From Moraxellaceae bacterium (lineage in GTDB: Bacteria > Pseudomonadota > Gammaproteobacteria > Pseudomonadales > UBA3067), in the NCBI GenBank assembly GCA_002401525.1, contig NVTH01000053.1, positions 1 to 5,836 on the forward strand: 5,836 bases of DNA. The letters run 5' to 3'. Shown in pieces: positions 1 to 5,329 of the stretch. Position 1 is the stretch's first letter, and each line of letters starts with the position of its first letter. A program made the position numbers and the translations under genes. The notes beneath the pieces were generated by a model that saw only the letters and a program-made list of their open reading frames with translations, searched no databases and was not told the DNA's origin.

Positions 1-83
1 GCCCGAGGAGTGATAACCGCCGGTTTATCAATGCTTTGTTCTGGATGGCTCGCTCCGGGGCACGTTGGCGAGATTTGCCGGGA
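1..83 (+). mobile_element. IS5-family transposase fragment, internal remnant
   Basis: The third forward frame is open from the window edge and reads DNRRFINALFWM followed by a short basic stretch and RWRDLPG. This matches the N-terminal part of IS5-family transposases (the DUF4096-like region, typically DNR..., a hydrophobic helix, then a Trp-Arg-Asp-Leu-Pro motif). Directly after LPG the family-like sequence stops: the expected segment with an aromatic/Arg-rich helix is absent and the frame runs on without resemblance until a stop near 185. The element is therefore broken at about position 80, and the DDE catalytic core is missing. The part upstream of position 1 is not visible, so whether an IS end lies there is unknown. 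Recognition is from memory of the family motif, not from a search. Confidence 0.7.
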
Positions 84-616
84 TTACTGCCCAAGAAGGA
101 GCAAAAAGGGCCTCAAGCGTACGTAATACCATACTTGATGCTACAAGAGGTAAATTGTCCAATATTGGCAAAGCTTGGTCACATAACCTAAAAAACTCAG
201 GGAAGTCCTTGCCTCAGCTCGAAGCCGAATACGCGAAAAGTTTGTTTGGGCGTAAATTTGATTCATTACCTGAAAATAATAAAAACCGAGTCTGGAAAGA
301 AATAGTAGCGGCATCAGGTAGGCAGCGCCCCAGCGCAAATTCTGCAGCAAAAGCGGTAGGGTTAGCTGGTCGAGGTTTGGTTGTTGTCACTGTGGCATTA
401 GCGCTTTATAACATAATAAGTGCTGAGGATAAGGTTAGAGCAACCACTAAAGAGGGAGTTGTCATTGGGGCAGGATTAGGAGGCATGGCCGCTGGAGGAT
501 ATGTGGCTAGTCTCGCTTGTGGGCCTGGTGCCTTTTTTTGTGCCTCTGCTTGGACCTTTGCAATAGGGGCTGCGGCCGCTTTTGGCGCGGAGGTCGCATT
601 TGATTACTCCTGGTAA
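65..616 (+). CDS. Orphan polymorphic-toxin-like C-terminal protein with glycine-rich membrane segment
   Basis: This frame encodes 183 residues from a TTG start. I do not recognise a named family. Residues 1-95 are polar and basic and look helical, with a segment around 57-86 (AEYAKSLFGRKFDSLPE, then a Trp-Lys-Glu-Ile and a SGRQ). Residues 99-118 form a hydrophobic helix, 120-130 a charged turn (AEDKVRATTKE), and 131-178 a Gly/Ala-rich hydrophobic hairpin containing GAGLGGMAAGG, ending in DYSW. Such glycine-zipper hairpins at the extreme C-terminus occur in membrane-active bacterial competition effectors, and a small two-helix membrane protein overlaps the 3' end, so a toxin role is an inference from layout. 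The only possible starts upstream lie inside the IS5 remnant, stop codons occur at 11-16, and no good ribosome site precedes the TTG. The native N-terminus, perhaps a delivery domain, has probably been lost, and the frame may not be translated now. Confidence 0.55.
   Translation: MARFAGITAQEGAKRASSVRNTILDATRGKLSNIGKAWSHNLKNSGKSLPQLEAEYAKSLFGRKFDSLPENNKNRVWKEIVAASGRQRPSANSAAKAVGLAGRGLVVVTVALALYNIISAEDKVRATTKEGVVIGAGLGGMAAGGYVASLACGPGAFFCASAWTFAIGAAAAFGAEVAFDYSW
589..599 (+). promoter_or_regulatory. Ribosome binding site deciding a TTG start at 600
   Basis: GGAGG at 589-593 is followed by six bases and TTG at 600. An alternative in-frame TTG at 582 has no comparable site in front of it, and the first in-frame ATG at 660 would cut the first membrane helix in half. 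The site lies inside the coding sequence of the upstream gene, so translation of the two may be coupled. Confidence 0.55.
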
Positions 617-785
617 AATTATTCAGAATTTAGCTCCTTTTGTATTTCTTACTTTATTTATGAGCGGGCTTGTTTTTTTTGGCTTCACTACGGCGAGAAT
701 GGCAGTAGCTGTCATTGTTATTGTGTTGATTAGTTCTGCGGTTATGACGATTGTTTATCGCTTTGTGTTTGAGAAGGAGCCTTGA
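600..785 (+). CDS. Small two-helix inner-membrane protein, candidate immunity protein
   Basis: The gene encodes 61 residues from TTG at 600 (67 if TTG at 582 is used). The protein is almost entirely hydrophobic: helix one at about residues 10-29 (around LAPFVFLTLF), a short turn with Thr-Ala-Arg, helix two at about 34-54 (around AVAVIVIVLISS), and a charged tail EKEP. There is no signal peptide, and the N-terminal Lys with few other charges leaves topology uncertain. It overlaps the upstream toxin-like gene by 17 bases in another frame, the arrangement expected for a cognate effector and immunity pair. Immunity proteins against pore-forming effectors are often small membrane proteins of this kind. 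The family is not recognised, so the immunity role rests on position and size. It is the more intact member of the pair. Confidence 0.6.
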   Translation: MITPGKIIQNLAPFVFLTLFMSGLVFFGFTTARMAVAVIVIVLISSAVMTIVYRFVFEKEP

Positions 786-839
786 TATTCAAGGGTGCGC
801 TCGCAATACAAGCGAAACTCCCACATCCAACTATTCCAA

Positions 840-1061
840 TCAGCGCCTTAAGTCCGGCAATTTTACCAACGAAATGCTCACCGCCACCAATAACCAGGCT
901 GCGAAAAAAACTTCATAGGCTAAAAGATAGTTGCCGGTGTAGTCGTAAACCCAACCGGCAAACGGGGCGGCGGTGCCTAGTATGGGAAGCGTTGCCGGGC
1001 GCAAAAGCCCGATTACTTGTCCAAAAGAAAAGCGTCCGAATGCTTGCTTCACTACCGCACC
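840..1061 (-). pseudogene. C-terminal remnant of a major facilitator superfamily transporter
   Basis: The minus strand from about 1061 down to the TGA at 840-842 encodes the last 70 or so residues of an MFS transporter. It reads GAVVKQAFGRFSFGQVIGL, then a hydrophobic stretch, then APFAGWVYDYTGNYLLAYEV, a final membrane helix (FFAAWLLVAVSIS) and the tail LVKLPDLRR. The FGR..FG..GL loop before helix 11 and the APF-AGW-YD-TG signature after it are typical of MFS half-two ends; full members have about 400 residues and 12 helices. Only the last two helices are present. The frame stays open upstream to an ATG at 1149-1151, but those 30 residues (MATKEFIHSLFFSH and on) do not look like MFS and no ribosome site is evident. 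It is convergent with the small membrane gene ending at 785 and is a dead fragment. Confidence 0.75.
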
Positions 1062-1252
1062 ATTGAAGGGGACTATTTCCCCATGCCTATGAGACACGGC
1101 AGGTGAGGCATGACTGAAGAAGAGAGAATGGATAAATTCTTTCGTGGCCAATTTACTGTGCTGCCATAATCAATCGGATGGATCACGTTGGGAGTCAGGC
1201 ACCCCTCCAGTAGAAAAAGTGCCTGTTAAGAAGGGCCTGATATAAGCCGTTT
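1062..1252. other. Non-coding scar between MFS remnant and porin gene
   Basis: No convincing gene is visible here. A 19-codon plus-strand frame beginning MTEEERMDKFF at 1110 is present but too short to call. The main structure is the inverted repeat at 1196-1225. The left edge marks where MFS similarity stops, so a rearrangement breakpoint is likely near 1060. Confidence 0.4.
1196..1225. repeat. Inverted repeat CAGGCAC / GTGCCTG
   Basis: CAGGCAC at 1196-1202 and GTGCCTG at 1219-1225 are perfect inverted 7-mers around a 16-base loop. On the minus strand they lie 27 bases beyond the porin stop codon, but the T-rich stretch sits inside the loop instead of after the stem, so it is not a standard terminator. 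The motif resembles GTGCCTGNC-type repetitive palindromic elements of gammaproteobacteria; this similarity is a weak inference. Confidence 0.45.
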
Positions 1253-1999
1253 TTAGAAGCGATACCCCGCAGTTAAAAAATAAATAAAGACGTTGGCTTT
1301 TATTGACGTTTCAAGTTGCGCGTCGATAGGGCCGGCGAGTGCGATTCCCCCGAGAGCCGCACTTTGGGTAATCTCTGCTTCAACGTCCGTTTCTAAAGTG
1401 AAGTAACAGACTGAGGCGTTGACAAACCATTTGTCGTTGACTTGCCAGTCAACACCGACGTCCATGACCAGCCCAAAGGAATCGTCAAAACTAAAATCCA
1501 CATCCTCAGCCATCAAATTAGCTTGCACCGAATCATCTAATTCAACGTTGCTCATATGAGCATAATTTAAACCGATTCCGGCGTAAACCTGAAAAGGGGA
1601 GTGATTCATAGTGGGGTAATACTGAAGACTGACGGTGAGTGGCAAGATATTGAGGGAGGCCAGGTCATCCAGGCCTAGCGCCGTTAGCCCTGTTATAGTC
1701 ACGTCCAGCTCCACGGGCAAACCAATCAGAGTTTCAATACCCCAATTTTTATCGAAAACGTAGCTTAGAGTGCCTGCCAGCGCCGAGGCGTTACCGACCT
1801 CTAAGCCTGTTTTTGATCCCAGTACATTGTCTAATGCCCCGATTGGAGGGTTAGTGATGGAGAGCGAGTCACTTTCTTCGTGAGGCTCAATTAATGACAT
1901 CCCCATTCTTAGCAGTACATCGCCTTTTTCATAAGCCAAGGACGAAAAGCTGCTGAGAATGCTGGTCACAAAGATTGATGCGGTTATTAAATTTTTCAT
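1253..1999 (-). CDS. ompW: OmpW-family outer-membrane beta-barrel protein
   Basis: The gene encodes 248 residues and belongs to the OmpW family, eight-stranded outer-membrane barrels thought to form a narrow hydrophobic channel for small molecules. A signal peptide occupies residues 1-22 (MKNLITASIF to SSLA), cleaved before YEKGD. Family hallmarks follow in order: GDVLLRMGMS with an acidic stretch (the first strand), LAGTLSYVFDKNWGIETLIG, LPLTVSLQYYP, VYAGIGLNYAHM, a Trp-Gln-Val-Asn-Asp-Lys-Trp-Phe-Val-Asn-Ala-Ser segment, and the closing YFLTAGYRF with C-terminal Phe needed for barrel assembly. It is somewhat longer than E. coli OmpW (about 212 residues), mainly through a 25-residue insert rich in Gly/Ala/Leu before the last strand and loops near 45-65. 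The ATG at 1999 has AGGGG at 2006-2010 six bases upstream. It appears to be a single-gene unit, possibly controlled by the CRP-like site at 2157-2178. The gene symbol reflects family, not proven orthology. Confidence 0.9.
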   Translation of the reverse strand: MKNLITASIFVTSILSSFSSLAYEKGDVLLRMGMSLIEPHEESDSLSITNPPIGALDNVLGSKTGLEVGNASALAGTLSYVFDKNWGIETLIGLPVELDVTITGLTALGLDDLASLNILPLTVSLQYYPTMNHSPFQVYAGIGLNYAHMSNVELDDSVQANLMAEDVDFSFDDSFGLVMDVGVDWQVNDKWFVNASVCYFTLETDVEAEITQSAALGGIALAGPIDAQLETSIKANVFIYFLTAGYRF

Positions 2000-2156
2000 G
2001 AGCTACCCCTATAATTTCGAATTCAACTCTGACTTGCTAGTTCCCTGTTTATTTTTTCATGCATTGAGTTGCAGTAATGGCTGCGGCAATAAGTTGTTAT
2101 AGTAGGGGGCTCGGCTTTATTGATGTGTGATTCATTTATGAAAGTTAACTCACTGA

Positions 2157-2178
2157 ATTGTGATTTTAATCATAACTG
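2157..2178. promoter_or_regulatory. Putative CRP/Vfr-type binding site
   Basis: The 22-base sequence contains TGTGA at 2159-2163, six bases, and TCATA at 2170-2174, against the CRP consensus TGTGA-N6-TCACA: nine of ten core bases match. The same stretch also reads TGAT-N4-ATCA (2161-2172), the core of an FNR-type box but lacking the outer T and A. It lies about 160 bases upstream of the porin start and 450 upstream of the EEP start, so porin control is more likely. OmpW genes elsewhere respond to CRP and FNR, which fits. Function is inferred from sequence only. Confidence 0.45.
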
Positions 2179-2188
2179 TAATACAGTT
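2174..2188. promoter_or_regulatory. Perfect 15-base palindrome, putative operator
   Basis: AACTGTA, a central A, and TACAGTT form a perfect dyad with 7-base arms. It partly overlaps the CRP-like site. CTGT and ACAG recall LexA half-sites, but the spacing is three bases where LexA boxes need eight, so LexA is unlikely. The cognate regulator is not identified. Confidence 0.4.
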
Positions 2189-2431
2189 CATACTATGTGA
2201 TTCGCGATGAGCCTATTGCTCATGAATGATAAGTTCTAGTGAGCCAGGTTTAGTGCTACGCCACGGTTTATTTGTTTGGATTTAAATTGCAGAGTTTTTT
2301 TATACAAGTGATCAAAAATTTACAAAAAGCTCCTTTCTATAGAAGTTTATATATGAATTAGGATATGTAGATCTAAGCTTTTTATTCACAAGATTTAATG
2401 TTCAAGATGCCGCGTTGGGGGATTGAATTCG

Positions 2432-2458
2432 CCGTCTATTTTGGAATATTTTGGACGG
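2432..2458. repeat. 10-base-period direct repeat framed by an inverted repeat
   Basis: TATTTTGGA occurs at 2437-2445 and again at 2447-2455, one helical turn apart. The pair is framed by CCGTC at 2432-2436 and GACGG at 2454-2458. Direct repeats in phase with the helix are typical of OmpR/PhoB-class response-regulator sites. The hairpin is a poor terminator on either strand because the following tract is A-rich on the plus strand and the loop is long. Confidence 0.35.
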
Positions 2459-2620
2459 AATAAAAAATAATTGAAAAATTTTAATTGGAGTATCGGTCCT
2501 GAATTTATGGCTTCTAACCTTAAGTGATATTGAATGTTAAAGTAGGTTAAAATAGGCCCTATTCATTATCTCGATGTGTAGCCATGAGCTGACTTCTATC
2601 AATAGTTCAAGACGTCGATT

Positions 2621-2631
2621 GGGAGGATCTT
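2621..2631 (+). promoter_or_regulatory. Ribosome binding site deciding a TTG start at 2632
   Basis: GGGAGG at 2621-2626 stands five bases before TTG at 2632. The in-frame ATG codons at 2644 and 2647 are 17 and 20 bases away, too far for this site, so TTG is the preferred start. Confidence 0.6.
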
Positions 2632-3717
2632 TTGAGTTTTTCAATGATGCGTTTTGTACGATCTTTGTTATTTATTTCTATTGCGGGCTATATTCTTATT
2701 TTGTTATTGATGTCGCTTATGATGTCGGGCGACGTGCCTTCTCAGCTGGCTTCAGTGCAAAGCTTGTTGCTGTATTTACCTTATTGGCTAATGTACCTGC
2801 CCTTATTGGTTGCGGTACCTTTGAGTATTTGGGTGTCCAAACCGTTGTCCTTGCTATTGGCGCTTGTTGCTATTCTTAATGCGCTTCAAATTTTCGATTT
2901 ATATGCCTGGAATGCCTCCGCAGAAGATAAAACCAAACTGCCTGGTCAATTACGCGTACTGACGTTTAATCAGGGCGGGACGCCGAAATCCGATTTATTG
3001 CGCCAATACGCCGAAAAAATGCAAGTCGATGTGATGTTGTTTCAAGAATCTCATCGCAGAAAGGTACCGAAAATGTCGGAGGCTGGTTGGCAGCGAAGTT
3101 GTCAGCTTCGTCTTTGCGTGGTTTCTCGATATCCTTTTAGGATCGAAGAACGAATCAAAAGGCCGCGTAAAAATTCTGGAGATTATGCGGGGATCTCGTA
3201 TAAATTTAAATTACGAATAGATTCACAGGGAGTTCAGCCAAAGGACTCTCAAGAGGAGGGTGGCAAAGATATAGTATTGAATCTGTATAACGTTCATTTT
3301 GATACCCCGAGAAAAGCCCTGGAGTCAGTCATTGAATTGAATGAGCAAACGGGTGTGATGATTGAAGAGAACTTTGGTGATCGTCGTCGCGAATCGAAAC
3401 AAATAAGTGAATTAGCGAAAGCTCAGCGATATTCATTAATTGCGGGGGATTTTAATTTGGTGACCAATGATCCTTTGTATAGTAAGTATTGGCGGGGATT
3501 TAAAAATACCTACTCCGAAGCAGGTGTTGGATTTGGATCGACTAAATACACTCGCTGGCACGGGGTTCGAATCGATCATATATTAACAAGTCCGAATATC
3601 ACAGTACATCAAGCATGGGTTGGACCTGACCTCGGGGGTGATCATCGACCTGTGATCGCAGATATTGCTTTTCCTCTTGCCTTTCCTATTGCCTTTCCTA
3701 CGCCGAGAGATGATTGA
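2632..3717 (+). CDS. Membrane-anchored endonuclease/exonuclease/phosphatase (EEP) family protein
   Basis: The gene encodes 361 residues of a metal-dependent phosphoesterase of the EEP fold. Three N-terminal membrane helices lie at about residues 8-30, 44-67 and 71-90, with Arg/Lys-poor loops between; an odd number suggests the catalytic domain faces the periplasm if the N-terminus is cytoplasmic. The EEP domain runs from about 106 to 347: LRVLTFNQGG (Asn113), DVMLFQES (metal-binding Glu139), LNLYNVHFDTPR (His222), LIAGDFNLVTNDP (Asp273, Asn275), RIDHIL (Asp315, His316) and GGDHRPVIADI (Asp337, His338). All catalytic positions appear intact. Relatives act on nucleic acids, phosphoinositides or sphingomyelin, and the substrate cannot be told from sequence; membrane-tethered bacterial members are commonly annotated only as family proteins. 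The TTG start follows a strong Shine-Dalgarno. A repeat-coded tail (IAFPLAFPIAFP then TPRDD) extends beyond the usual end. It stands alone and is followed by a terminator. Confidence 0.88.
   Translation: MSFSMMRFVRSLLFISIAGYILILLLMSLMMSGDVPSQLASVQSLLLYLPYWLMYLPLLVAVPLSIWVSKPLSLLLALVAILNALQIFDLYAWNASAEDKTKLPGQLRVLTFNQGGTPKSDLLRQYAEKMQVDVMLFQESHRRKVPKMSEAGWQRSCQLRLCVVSRYPFRIEERIKRPRKNSGDYAGISYKFKLRIDSQGVQPKDSQEEGGKDIVLNLYNVHFDTPRKALESVIELNEQTGVMIEENFGDRRRESKQISELAKAQRYSLIAGDFNLVTNDPLYSKYWRGFKNTYSEAGVGFGSTKYTRWHGVRIDHILTSPNITVHQAWVGPDLGGDHRPVIADIAFPLAFPIAFPTPRDD
3664..3699 (+). repeat. Three-copy 12-base tandem repeat at the EEP gene 3' end
   Basis: Three consecutive 12-base units of the form (A/C)TTGC(T/C)TTTCCT lie at 3664-3675, 3676-3687 and 3688-3699. 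They encode IAFP, LAFP, IAFP. Because the unit is four codons, gain or loss by slippage would lengthen or shorten the tail without changing the frame. Confidence 0.8.
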
Positions 3718-3774
3718 ATAATTGCTTGAGGATAATGCACTCATTTGCAAAAAATTTTCAATGATTCTGGAAGC

Positions 3775-3802
3775 AGAGCGATGTCGATGCGACGCTCTTT
3801 TT
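3775..3802 (+). terminator. Rho-independent terminator after the EEP gene
   Basis: AGAGCG at 3775-3780 pairs with CGCTCT at 3793-3798. Inside, TCG at 3784-3786 pairs with CGA at 3790-3792 around an ATG loop, leaving a three-base bulge. The stem ends in a T-run at 3798-3802, with further Ts to 3809. It lies 57 bases past the EEP stop and fits plus-strand termination. Confidence 0.75.
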
Positions 3803-4346
3803 CGTTTTATCGACGCATAAGCATCGTAGTGGCACGTGAAATTATAAGGCCTAATGTAATTATCGGTGAATTTATGTATCGGTATCACGCGGGGATATAA
3901 GCGAAAAACGGAAAGATTGGGAAATCTTATTCTAATTAGTACTAGGCGATAGGATTGCATAAGGCGACCCAAGGTTATTTGTATACGTCGCGTTAACTCT
4001 ACTACTCCGTGTTTATAGGATACTTGGTGTTTAAGTAAAACATCATATATCGAGGGTATTCAAGGGATAATGGGGCCTGAGGGTTTGTCATTCTCAAGTT
4101 GCACCTCATTCGACAATCAACTGAACAAGACGATTAATATAACAAACGTTGCATAACTTATACGATTAACGCGCCCTTCTTTTAGTAGTATGACCACGTT
4201 TTCGGGCTTCGTCAGGTTCTGTCGATGTCCTTATGTACTTTAAAAATAATCCCCTCCGATATTATTGGGTTTCAAGTAATGAAACCTTTTTTGCGATTAT
4301 TTTTATTTTAAAAACAAAAAATACTATCAATGGGAAATAATAAAAA
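3803..4346. other. Gene-free region with a lone terminator
   Basis: No supported coding sequence is visible on either strand; minus-strand frames here are low-complexity shadows rich in Arg and Ser. I see no tRNA or known riboswitch. TAATAT at 4135-4140 with TCGACA at 4110-4115 could be a weak plus-strand promoter, but the 19-base spacing is long. The terminator at 4268-4292 shows that some transcript probably ends here. Beyond it, bases 4297-4346 are almost pure A and T up to the start of the esterase gene. Confidence 0.45.
4268..4292 (+). terminator. Rho-independent terminator upstream of the esterase gene
   Basis: GGTTTCA at 4268-4274 and TGAAACC at 4280-4286 form a perfect 7-base-pair stem with an AGTAA loop, followed at once by six Ts at 4287-4292. 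No gene precedes it after the earlier terminator near 3800. Just before it, AATAAT (4245-4250) and ATTATT (4261-4266) make a second hairpin. It may end a small RNA or act as an attenuator in the leader of the lipoprotein gene 54 bases downstream. Confidence 0.75.
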
Positions 4347-5249
4347 ATGTTTATATTGCGTCGCCTAAGACCGTTAGTTGCCCTGTTAGTTGTGTTGAAT
4401 TTAAGTGCGTGTGACGATTCCTCAAATGATGCGCCTACTTCGGAGAGTGACGCCGTTGAATTGGATCATCAGGTGACGGCTAGTAATGTGGATAATACTG
4501 ATTTATTAAATACCGTTTTCACATCAGGTCAACGAAAAGGCGTTTATCTTTTAATGGGACAGTCCAACATGGTTGGATTTGGTGATTTAGCCGATTTGCC
4601 CGAAGATTTCCCCGTCAATGGTTCGCATTTATTCGTAGTCAATGAGGCAGGTGATCTGGACGTCGCCGAGGCACCTATTCAAGGGGCTCGTGTTGGTCCA
4701 GGGATAGCCTTCGCTGATGCAATTTACAGTGAATACCCTTACCTTGATGTGGGGATAGTCTCTTGTGCTGCGTCGGGTACATTCATCGATCAATGGTACC
4801 CGGATCAAGCAGTTGATTCTTTATATGGATTTTGTATGCAGCAGATCAAGGTGGCGATGGAGTCTGCTGAATTATTGGGCGTGCTGTGGTATCAAGGAGA
4901 ATCCGATACCTTTACCTCGGAGCTGATGGAGTCATGGTCTGGAAAATTTAAGTTTATAATTGATTCATTAAGGTCTGACCTTAATATGACTAATTTGCCC
5001 GTAAGTTATGCGCAGATAGCGGAGATAAACCACGACGCTTGGGACGATACCTTTGTATTTTGGGATGAGATGAAAGCGGAGCAAGAATTGCTGTCAGGCG
5101 AATTGATGAATCAAAATGTGACCATGATTCGAACCGATGATTTAACGCTTAATAGCGATGGACTTCACTTGGATACCGCTGCACAGCTCGAAGTCGGTAG
5201 GCGATTTGCTGCTGAAATGGTGTATTACTTAACCAGCGATTTTTATTAA
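4347..5249 (+). CDS. Lipoprotein of the SASA/CE6 carbohydrate acetylesterase family
   Basis: The gene encodes 300 residues. Residues 1-22 are a lipoprotein signal with positive start (RRLR), hydrophobic core and lipobox LSAC, Cys22 being lipidated. A Ser/Asp/Asn-rich linker runs to about residue 60. The SASA (sialate O-acetylesterase-like, DUF303) or CE6 hydrolase domain follows: GVYLLMGQSNMVGFG with nucleophile Ser73, GIVSCAASGTFIDQW (the oxyanion-type block near 136-150), GVLWYQGESDTF (Gln183, Gly184, Glu185, Asp187), and SDGLHLDTAAQLEVG with Asp271 and His274. These SGNH-type motifs are complete, so an active O-acetyl esterase on plant xylan or sialylated/acetylated glycans is likely; the exact substrate is unknown. 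Asp23 and Asp24 directly follow the lipidated Cys, an inner-membrane retention signal in E. coli. TGGGAA at 4331-4336 is a modest ribosome site ten bases before ATG. The gene is isolated, not in a polysaccharide locus within this window. Confidence 0.85.
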   Translation: MFILRRLRPLVALLVVLNLSACDDSSNDAPTSESDAVELDHQVTASNVDNTDLLNTVFTSGQRKGVYLLMGQSNMVGFGDLADLPEDFPVNGSHLFVVNEAGDLDVAEAPIQGARVGPGIAFADAIYSEYPYLDVGIVSCAASGTFIDQWYPDQAVDSLYGFCMQQIKVAMESAELLGVLWYQGESDTFTSELMESWSGKFKFIIDSLRSDLNMTNLPVSYAQIAEINHDAWDDTFVFWDEMKAEQELLSGELMNQNVTMIRTDDLTLNSDGLHLDTAAQLEVGRRFAAEMVYYLTSDFY

Positions 5250-5261
5250 ACCGAAAAGTAG

Positions 5262-5293
5262 AAAAAGGCATTACTCTATTGTTGAGCAATGCC
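5262..5293 (-). terminator. Rho-independent terminator for the DJ-1/PfpI gene
   Basis: On the minus strand GGCATT (complement of 5288-5293) pairs with AATGCC (complement of 5267-5272). After one A/C mismatch CTC and GAG extend the stem around a seven-base loop. The complement of 5262-5266 gives five Ts immediately after the stem, with more Ts beyond. On the plus strand no T-run follows, so the signal serves the minus-strand gene whose stop is 37 bases away; it does not clearly terminate the esterase gene. Confidence 0.75.
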
Positions 5294-5329
5294 AGTATAA
5301 ATTGGGGATGAGTTACTGATGCCTTTAAT

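Larger units (their letters stand above)
2000..2631. other. Divergent AT-rich intergenic region with regulatory elements
   Basis: This 632-base stretch separates the divergent porin and EEP genes and holds no credible gene. A plus-strand frame beginning at 2574 only shadows the EEP gene. On the minus strand TATAAC (complement of 2096-2101) could serve as a porin -10 element, though no good -35 is seen; it would place the CRP-like site near -78. For the plus gene, TAAAAT at 2548-2553 is a possible -10 with no clear -35. The length and the operator-like repeats suggest regulated expression of one or both genes. Confidence 0.5.

Noticed and set aside
141..350. Minus-strand frame of 69 codons
   Set aside because: It is antisense to the toxin-like gene with no start signal and no recognisable features.
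782..1066. Plus-strand open frame of 94 codons
   Set aside because: It is antisense to the MFS remnant, has skewed Pro/Arg/Lys composition and no ribosome site.
1110..1169. Short frame starting MTEEERMDKFF
   Set aside because: It has only 19 codons, its AGGTGAGG lies almost against the ATG, and it overlaps an antisense open frame; not supportable.
1219..1252. Terminator for the porin gene
   Set aside because: The T-rich tract lies within the loop, and the other GGC/GCC pairing is only three bases; no credible intrinsic terminator is seen.
2174..2188. LexA (SOS) box reading of CTGT...ACAG
   Set aside because: The half-sites are separated by three bases, whereas gammaproteobacterial LexA boxes need eight.
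2574..2879. Plus-strand frame of 101 codons overlapping the EEP gene start
   Set aside because: It is a frame-shifted shadow of the membrane helices of the EEP protein, rich in Phe, Cys and Ala, without family features.
3583..3972. Minus-strand frame of 129 codons
   Set aside because: It is antisense to the EEP gene end and the terminator, with low-complexity Arg/Ser/Lys content from repeats.
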